This document shows positions 5,739 through 10,800 of a stretch of 10,800 nucleotides of DNA, piece after piece. The stretch's first letter is position 1, and every line of letters starts with the position of its first letter. The stretch comes from Fimbriimonadaceae bacterium (GTDB lineage: Bacteria > Armatimonadota > Fimbriimonadia > Fimbriimonadales > Fimbriimonadaceae): assembly GCA_020849075.1 (NCBI GenBank), contig JADLGZ010000153.1, positions 1 to 10,800 of the forward strand, given 5' to 3'. The position numbers and the translations under genes were made by a program. The notes under the pieces are model-generated. The model ran no database searches, was not told the origin of the DNA, and was given only the letters and a program-made list of their open reading frames with translations.

Positions 5739-6496
5739 AACCCGAAGCGCAGGAGGCGAGCAAACTGACCCACGCCGTCGTGCGTGAGCCGAAGCCGCAT
5801 ATCAAGTCCAGGGAGCGGGTGCAGGCGCACGGGGAAGTGTTCACGCCGGAGTGGCTCGTCCAGGACATGCTGAACCTCGTCAAGGACGAGACGGAGCGGA
5901 TTGACTCGCGCTTCCTGGAGCCCGCTTGCGGTAGCGGCAACTTCCTCGTCCCCGTCCTCAAGCGCAAGCTCGCGGCGGTCGAGCTCAAGTACGGGAAAAA
6001 TGAATTTGAAAAGAGGCAGTACGCCTTGCTGGCGCTCATGTGCATTTATGGGATCGAGCTCCTCGCCGACAACATCGCGGAGTGCCGTGCCAACCTCCTA
6101 GAGGTATTTGCGGCCTACCTTGGATTGGAGCCGGAGGACGATCTCTTCCGGGCCGCGTCGTTCGTCCTTTCCATCAACTTGGTTCACGGCGATGCCATGA
6201 CCATGAAACTTGTTCAAAAAGGCCCCGCAACCACCATCCTCGATGAGAGAGAGGACATCTGGTTTGCCGAATGGGGCTACCTGGGCAAAGGGAAGTTTCA
6301 AAGGCGAGACTTCCGGCTCGATGGCCTCAGCCTGGCCTCGGCCTATAGTAAGGAAATGTCAGCAAGGGAATCGGGTTCTCTGTTCGCCGACGCGGGTAAG
6401 CACGAACTCTTCCGACCCATCAAGACTCACGAACCAATTTCAATTGCGGGCCTCGCCGCTCTCGACACGGCTACCTCCGTGGTGGAGGCAAGTTGA
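5735..6496 (+). CDS. Adenine methyltransferase-like subunit lacking NPPY
   Basis: A 253-residue protein resembling the N-terminal half of an N6-adenine DNA methyltransferase. Visible motifs: GEVFTPEWLVQDML at 33-46 (motif X region), EPACGSGNF at 62-70 (AdoMet-binding motif I, intact), YGIELL at 105-110 (motif II region), and NLVHGDAM at 148-155 (motif III region). The catalytic (N/D)PP(Y/F) motif IV, expected shortly after, is missing; the protein ends with a variable polar segment (about 165-253). It has no target-recognition domain. It overlaps the helicase stop by ATGA and the next methyltransferase by TTGA, so the two are probably made together. It may bind AdoMet and pair with the next protein, or be a regulatory paralogue. 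From memory, close relatives of the same short length occur next to Eco57I-type methylases, so it is not a recent truncation. Confidence 0.8.
   Translation: MKPEAQEASKLTHAVVREPKPHIKSRERVQAHGEVFTPEWLVQDMLNLVKDETERIDSRFLEPACGSGNFLVPVLKRKLAAVELKYGKNEFEKRQYALLALMCIYGIELLADNIAECRANLLEVFAAYLGLEPEDDLFRAASFVLSINLVHGDAMTMKLVQKGPATTILDEREDIWFAEWGYLGKGKFQRRDFRLDGLSLASAYSKEMSARESGSLFADAGKHELFRPIKTHEPISIAGLAALDTATSVVEAS
6484..6488 (+). promoter_or_regulatory. Ribosome binding site deciding the TTG start
   Basis: GGAGG inside the end of the preceding gene, 4 bases before TTG 6493. It supports this rare start codon and shows the host uses Shine-Dalgarno initiation, which makes the bare start of the operon's first gene stand out. 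Confidence 0.6.
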
Positions 6497-8070
6497 GCGA
6501 GAAAGCGAGCTTCAAGCTGCGTGGGCGCAACCCGGATGTGCTCACGTGCATTGCGAACCTCTCGAACGACGAGGTATTCACGCCACCTGAGTTTGCCAAT
6601 CGCATGCTCGACACCCTTGCCGAGGCGTGGGCGGCCGATAATGGTGGCGCGAATATCTGGGCCGATAAGTCGGTCAAGTTTCTGGACCCCTTCACCAAGT
6701 CCGGCGTCTTCCTCCGCGAGATCACGAAGCGGCTGGTCGAGGGCTTGGCCGAAGAGATTCCCGACCTGCAACAGCGCGTGGACCATATCCTGCACAATCA
6801 GGTGTACGGCATCGCAACGACGAAGTTGACGAGTTTGCTGGCCCGGCGCAGTCTATATTGTTCCAAGTACGCAAACGGTGAGCACTCGGTCGCCACGGGG
6901 TTTGAGAATGAGTCGGGAAATGTTTGGTTTGAGCGGATGGAGCACACTTGGCTCGGAAAGAAGTGTAGCTTCTGCGGAGCCGGTTTGGAGGGCTTCAATC
7001 AGGGGAATGAACTTGAAAATCACGCATACGCCTTTATCCACACCGAGCATGTACAAGCTCGCCTAGCCGAACTTTTTGGTGAAGAAATGCATTTTGATGT
7101 GATTGTTGGCAATCCGCCCTACCAACTAGCCGATGGCGGAGGCACTGGGCGAAGCGCACGACCTATCTATAACCTCTTCATTGATAAGGCATTGGCTCTC
7201 TCGCCTCGCTACGTCTGTATGGTCATCCCCGCCAGATGGTACACGAGTGGAAAGGGGCTTGATGATTTTAGGAAGCGCATGCTAGGTGAGCGCAGGCTTA
7301 GACACCTGTCTGATTTCGAAAGTGCAACGGACGTATTTGCCGGTGTTGACATTGCAGGCGGGGTCTGTTACTTTGTGTGGAACCGAGATAAACCAGGGAA
7401 GTGCATCGTCGAGGGCACTTGGGAGGGACAAACTTATTCCGAAGCGCGTGATCTCGATGAATTCGACGTCCTCGTTCGACAGTCCCGCGCTGTCCCGATA
7501 ATTCGCAAGGTTCGGAAAAAAAATCAACGATTCATGAGCGAAGTCGTCTCACAACGACAGCCCTTTGGGCTCCCATCAAACTATAACCCTCGGCCCCTCG
7601 GTGCCGATACGGTGCCGTGCTGGTTTACGCAACGCCTCGGCCTGCAGTATGCAGCTATATCAGACGTTCGTGAATGCGAACCGGGCATACTTGACAAGTG
7701 GAAGTTACTTGTGCCGTTTGCGCCAATAGCCGGCCAGACCGACTTCGCCAAACCTGTTCGGTTTTACTCTCGCACTAACACTATCATTGCGGAGCCGGGG
7801 CAGGCGTGCTCTGAATCGTGGCTCGTTGCTTTTTCCGCGATATCTCGCGAAGAAGTGGAGGCATTTCGGTCCTACCTATTCACTAAGACGTTTCGATTCC
7901 TACTGCTTCAATCGGTCATGTCCCAAAACATCACCCGGTCTTACTTCCGATTTGTTCCAGACCTGGGTCGCTACGAAGGAGACATCACGGACCGCCAATT
8001 AGTGGAGGCATGGGGAATTACCGAGGACGAATGGAGCTACATGGACGCTAGGATTGCGGATCATGAGTAG
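6493..8070 (+). CDS. Eco57I-like N6-adenine DNA methyltransferase
   Basis: A 525-residue protein starting at TTG with a GGAGG site 4 bases upstream. The N-terminal part has EVFTPPEF (27-34) and a motif I variant, DPFTKSGVF (65-73), where the usual DPACGSG is changed. An odd C-x-x-C pair (Cys158, Cys161; CSFCG) could be half of a metal site. Catalytic motif IV is clear: VIVGNPPYQ at 203-211, so adenine (N6) methylation is expected. The region from about 300 to the end is variable and probably recognises the DNA target. From memory the DP.TKSGVF variant recurs in relatives beside the same neighbours, so it is a family trait. It is coupled to genes on both sides (TTGA overlap upstream, 8-base overlap downstream). 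The stretch after about 6840 looks less GC-rich than the first 350 bases, suggesting exchange of the specificity half. There is an A8 tract at 7516-7523. Confidence 0.87.
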   Translation: MSEKASFKLRGRNPDVLTCIANLSNDEVFTPPEFANRMLDTLAEAWAADNGGANIWADKSVKFLDPFTKSGVFLREITKRLVEGLAEEIPDLQQRVDHILHNQVYGIATTKLTSLLARRSLYCSKYANGEHSVATGFENESGNVWFERMEHTWLGKKCSFCGAGLEGFNQGNELENHAYAFIHTEHVQARLAELFGEEMHFDVIVGNPPYQLADGGGTGRSARPIYNLFIDKALALSPRYVCMVIPARWYTSGKGLDDFRKRMLGERRLRHLSDFESATDVFAGVDIAGGVCYFVWNRDKPGKCIVEGTWEGQTYSEARDLDEFDVLVRQSRAVPIIRKVRKKNQRFMSEVVSQRQPFGLPSNYNPRPLGADTVPCWFTQRLGLQYAAISDVRECEPGILDKWKLLVPFAPIAGQTDFAKPVRFYSRTNTIIAEPGQACSESWLVAFSAISREEVEAFRSYLFTKTFRFLLLQSVMSQNITRSYFRFVPDLGRYEGDITDRQLVEAWGITEDEWSYMDARIADHE

Positions 8071-10603
8071 GCCTATCGAGGATGTCTTAACGTCAAAGCC
8101 TGAGTCGCGACTTCGCATCTACGCCTACTCTATCTCCGACGATGCCCACGCGAATCTCCTCAAGGTCGGGCAAACGACTCGCGATGTAAAGGGCCGCGTC
8201 GCCGAGCAGCTCAAGACCGCCGCAATCAAGAACTTCACCATCGAACTTGACGAGTGCGCTGAGCTTGACGACGGCTCGTTCATGACCGATCATCAAGTCC
8301 GGGCGGCGCTCAAGAAAAAGGGTTTTGCCAATGATGACCTCGAATGGGTCCGTTGTACGGTCGCCGACGTGCTAACCGTGCTGACCGAACTTCGCACCGG
8401 CCAAAAGTTCACCGGCACCCATCACCTCACCTTCCCGATGCGAAAAGAGCAAGCGGAGGCGGTGAACAAGACGCACCACTACTTCCACTCCATATGGCAG
8501 GAGGACATGAACGCGGTCCCGCGTTTCCTCTGGAACGCCAAAATGCGCTTTGGCAAGACCTTCACCGCCTACCAGCTCGCCAAGAAGCTGGGCGCGAAGC
8601 GCGTGCTCGTCGTCACCTTCAAGCCCGCCGTCGAAGACGCCTGGCAAACCGACCTCGAATCGCACACCGATTTCGACGGCTGGCAATACCTCTCGCGCAG
8701 CAGCGGCAGCGATCCAACCCAGATTGACGCCCGGAAACCTGTCGTCTACTTCGGTTCATTCCAGGACCTGCTGGGCCGAGACGCTTCTGGCAAAATCAAG
8801 CCCAAGAACGAATGGCTCCACGCCGTGAACTGGGACCTCGTGATCTTCGACGAGTACCACTTCGGCGCGTGGCGTGAAACGGCCAAGGAGCTGTTCGAAG
8901 GTGAGGAAGAAAGTATCGAGCGCGCCGAAGCCCGCATCGAGAACGTCAAGCAGGAGCTTGATCGGGTAGCGGACATTCAGGAGAAGTTAGAGAAAGAAAG
9001 CGACTTCTTGCCGATCACGACCAAGGCATATCTTTATCTCTCCGGCACGCCTTTCAAGGCTCTCGCGACGGGCGAATTCATCGAAGAGCAAATCTTCAAC
9101 TGGACGTACACGGACGAACAGCGCGCGAAAGAGCAGTTTGCCAATGACCACCCGGACAAGCTAAACCCCTACGGCGCATTGCCTCAGATGCGTTTGATGA
9201 CGTACCAGATGCCGGACGAACTCCTCGCCATCGCGAGCGCCGGCGAGTTCGATGAGTTCGACCTCAATGCGTTCTTCGAAGCGAAGGGCGATGGCGTTCT
9301 CGCCCAATTCACGCACAAATCCGACGTGCAGAAATGGCTCGACATCATCCGTGGGAGCTACATGCCCACTGCCGTGGATCACCTGAAAACCGGGGAGCGG
9401 CCCCCGTTCCCCTACTCCGACGTACGCTTGCTGCCTTATTTGCAGCATTCCTTTTGGTTCATGCCGAGCGTGGCGTCGTGCTACGCGATGGAGAACCTGC
9501 TCAAGGAGAAGCAAAACACCTTTTGGCATGACTACGACGTGATCGTGTCGGCTGGTTCGGCGGCCGGGCAAGGGCTGCAAGCCCTGCCTCCGGTTCGCAA
9601 GGCGATCGGTAGCGGCTTCGACACCAAAACGATCACCTTGTCTTGCGGCAAGCTGACAACCGGCGTGACGGTCGCGCAGTGGTGCTCGATTCTCATGCTT
9701 CGGAACTTGAAGTCGCCCGAGACTTACTTCCAAGCCGCCTTTCGCGTTCAGTCGCCGTGGTCCATCAAGAACCCTAACGGCGACAACCCAAACGAAGAAG
9801 AGATTCTCAAGCCAATTTGCTTCGTCTTCGACTTCGCCCCAACTCGCGCTTTACGCCAGCTTTCCGAATATGGCATTGGTCTCGCACCGAACGAGCCCAA
9901 CCCCGAACTTGCGGTCCGCGAGCTCGTTTCGTTCTTGCCCGTCCTCGCCTATGACGGTGCGAACATGACGCAGATCGACGCGGGTGGCATTCTCGATATC
10001 GCTATGGCGGGCACGTCCGGCACCTTGCTTGCGCGCAAGTGGGAGAGCCCGGTTCTCGTGAACGTCGACAACGACACCCTCCGCCGTATCATGGAGAGCC
10101 CGGAAGCCATGGCCGCCGTCGAGCGGATCGAAGGCTGGCGCGCCCTTGGCGATAATATCCTGGAGACGATCATCAACAAGAGCGAGAAGATCAAGGCGCT
10201 GAAAGGGAAGGCAAAGGAAAAAGGCGGCCTCACGGAGAAGGAAAAGAAGGAGCTGACGCAGGAAGAGAAGGAGTTCAAATCCAAGCGGAAGCAGATACAG
10301 GAGAAGCTCATCAAGTTTGCCACGCGCATCCCCGCGTTCATGTACTTGACTGATTTCAGAGAAAACACCCTGCAGGACGTGATCACGAAGCTAGAGCCGG
10401 ACCTGTTTGTCGCGGTAACTGGCCTGAGCATCGCCGATTTCCATTTGCTCGTTCAGCTCAAGGTGTTCAACACCGAGCGGATGAACCAGGCCGTTTTTGC
10501 CTTTAGGCGCTACGAGGACGCCTCGCTTCGTTACACGGGCATTGAGAGCCACGAGGGCTTGACCTATTACGGCCTTTATGACACGGTCGTGGCTCGAGAA
10601 TAG
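8063..10603 (+). CDS. GIY-YIG-like domain fused to SF2 translocase (restriction subunit)
   Basis: An 846-residue protein starting at ATG 8063, overlapping the methyltransferase stop by 8 bases; an AGGA lies about 9 bases upstream. Residues 18-90 resemble the GIY-YIG/T5orf172 nuclease fold: RIYAYS (18-23), LLKVGQTTR (32-40), R45, E48, then TDHQVRAALKKKGF (75-88). The usual final glutamate is not obvious. Helicase motifs follow: I, MRFGKT at 161-166 (degenerate Walker A, as in some restriction translocases); II, DEYH at 263-266; III, SGTPF at 327-331; V, around KLTTGVTV at 530-537; VI, QAAFRVQSPW at 557-566. A Lys/Glu-rich, probably coiled segment covers about 705-750. I infer the restriction subunit of the system: it would translocate along DNA and cut unmethylated sites, like type I or III R subunits but with a different nuclease. 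Codon use is strongly GC-ending, as in gene 2. Confidence 0.85.
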   Translation: MSRPIEDVLTSKPESRLRIYAYSISDDAHANLLKVGQTTRDVKGRVAEQLKTAAIKNFTIELDECAELDDGSFMTDHQVRAALKKKGFANDDLEWVRCTVADVLTVLTELRTGQKFTGTHHLTFPMRKEQAEAVNKTHHYFHSIWQEDMNAVPRFLWNAKMRFGKTFTAYQLAKKLGAKRVLVVTFKPAVEDAWQTDLESHTDFDGWQYLSRSSGSDPTQIDARKPVVYFGSFQDLLGRDASGKIKPKNEWLHAVNWDLVIFDEYHFGAWRETAKELFEGEEESIERAEARIENVKQELDRVADIQEKLEKESDFLPITTKAYLYLSGTPFKALATGEFIEEQIFNWTYTDEQRAKEQFANDHPDKLNPYGALPQMRLMTYQMPDELLAIASAGEFDEFDLNAFFEAKGDGVLAQFTHKSDVQKWLDIIRGSYMPTAVDHLKTGERPPFPYSDVRLLPYLQHSFWFMPSVASCYAMENLLKEKQNTFWHDYDVIVSAGSAAGQGLQALPPVRKAIGSGFDTKTITLSCGKLTTGVTVAQWCSILMLRNLKSPETYFQAAFRVQSPWSIKNPNGDNPNEEEILKPICFVFDFAPTRALRQLSEYGIGLAPNEPNPELAVRELVSFLPVLAYDGANMTQIDAGGILDIAMAGTSGTLLARKWESPVLVNVDNDTLRRIMESPEAMAAVERIEGWRALGDNILETIINKSEKIKALKGKAKEKGGLTEKEKKELTQEEKEFKSKRKQIQEKLIKFATRIPAFMYLTDFRENTLQDVITKLEPDLFVAVTGLSIADFHLLVQLKVFNTERMNQAVFAFRRYEDASLRYTGIESHEGLTYYGLYDTVVARE

Positions 10604-10615
10604 AATAGTTTTTTT
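10546..10615 (+). terminator. Possible operon terminator, atypical
   Basis: A perfect 9-bp inverted repeat (10546-10554 and 10587-10595) straddles the last codons of the operon, with a 32-base loop. Seven T's follow at 10609-10615, but 13 bases after the stem, which is too far for a standard Rho-independent terminator. It may only protect the 3' end. Confidence 0.22.
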
Positions 10616-10747
10616 CACGTTCACCGCAAGTTCGCGACCTACCACTTTTTTCACAACACACCCTAAAGTCCCCGAAATCTTGTGCCAACGATAACACTGC
10701 CCGGTGCCGGACGGCAGGGGTAGGAAGATAAACCGAGTTAACGAATT

Positions 10748-10800
10748 ATGAAGAACAACTTCAGTTCACTCTCCGACACGGAACTCGTGTCGCGTATTGG
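10748..10800 (+). CDS. Start of a possible HNH-family or unknown gene
   Basis: Seventeen codons, MKNNFSSLSDTELVSRI, then the window ends. The LSDTELVSRI opening resembles the N-terminus of a family of HNH-endonuclease proteins in proteobacteria that begin LSD.ELL..., recalled from memory. A ribosome binding site is not convincing: AGGAAG at about 10722-10727 is some 20 bases upstream. The gap from the operon end (10604-10747) carries no other gene that I can see. Confidence 0.38.
   Translation, partial: MKNNFSSLSDTELVSRI

Noticed and set aside
9161..9733. Minus-strand open frame of 190 codons inside the translocase gene
   Set aside because: Antisense shadow of a strongly biased GC3 gene; His/Arg-rich with no recognisable motif and no ribosome binding site considered convincing.
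10609..10630. Repeated T-tract plus TCAC words (10609-10619 and again near 10645)
   Set aside because: Short, low-complexity similarity; no evidence of an operator or repeat array.
10697..10717. Short CTGCC/GGCAG hairpin before the last gene
   Set aside because: Only a 5-bp stem and no T tract; expected by chance in GC-rich DNA.
1..10800. CRISPR array, tRNA, rRNA, insertion sequence or integrase
   Set aside because: I looked for regularly spaced repeats, cloverleaf-like segments and transposase or integrase motifs and saw none.

Overview
The window is bacterial: it has Shine-Dalgarno sites at several starts, ATGA/TTGA gene overlaps, and a lipoprotein signal peptide. It looks moderately GC-rich by eye and I cannot name the species. 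The SulP-type transporter and the start of a possible HNH-family gene at the right edge point loosely to an environmental Gram-negative bacterium, perhaps deltaproteobacterial in the old sense. That is only an impression.

Left third (1-2600). A truncated lipoprotein gene leaves the left edge on the minus strand. Then comes about 540 bp without a convincing gene, unusually rich in hairpins. It holds a perfect TATAAT followed at promoter distance by an 89-nt segment whose ends pair with each other and which ends in a T-rich tract (a candidate small RNA). It also holds a 22-bp-arm inverted repeat and two smaller hairpins. A SulP anion transporter with a C-terminal STAS domain (minus strand) follows. 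Its canonical start seems to lie inside the conserved N-terminus. Just upstream, in the same direction, is a 72-codon gene remnant with an in-frame TAG, preceded by a plausible sigma-70-type promoter.

Middle (2600-3050). One or two very small genes of unknown function lie here. One 135-bp stretch looks coding on both strands.

Right two thirds (3051-10603). A tightly packed four-gene plus-strand operon with all junctions overlapping: (1) a YprA/Lhr-like SF2 helicase with a DUF1998-like tail lacking the usual cysteine cluster; (2) a short adenine-methyltransferase-like protein with a clean AdoMet motif but no NPPY; (3) an Eco57I-like methyltransferase with NPPY but a degenerate AdoMet motif; (4) a GIY-YIG/T5orf172-like domain fused to an SF2 translocase, a likely restriction subunit. 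A perfect -10 box ends 6 nt before the GTG of gene 1, suggesting a leaderless transcript. I interpret the operon as an ATP-dependent restriction-modification or phage-defence system, with a split or two-subunit methyltransferase, an effector translocase-nuclease, and an added helicase of the kind found in DISARM-type systems. The last three genes look like a recurring module; their combination with the first helicase is the most interesting point here. The right edge carries the first 17 codons of another gene.
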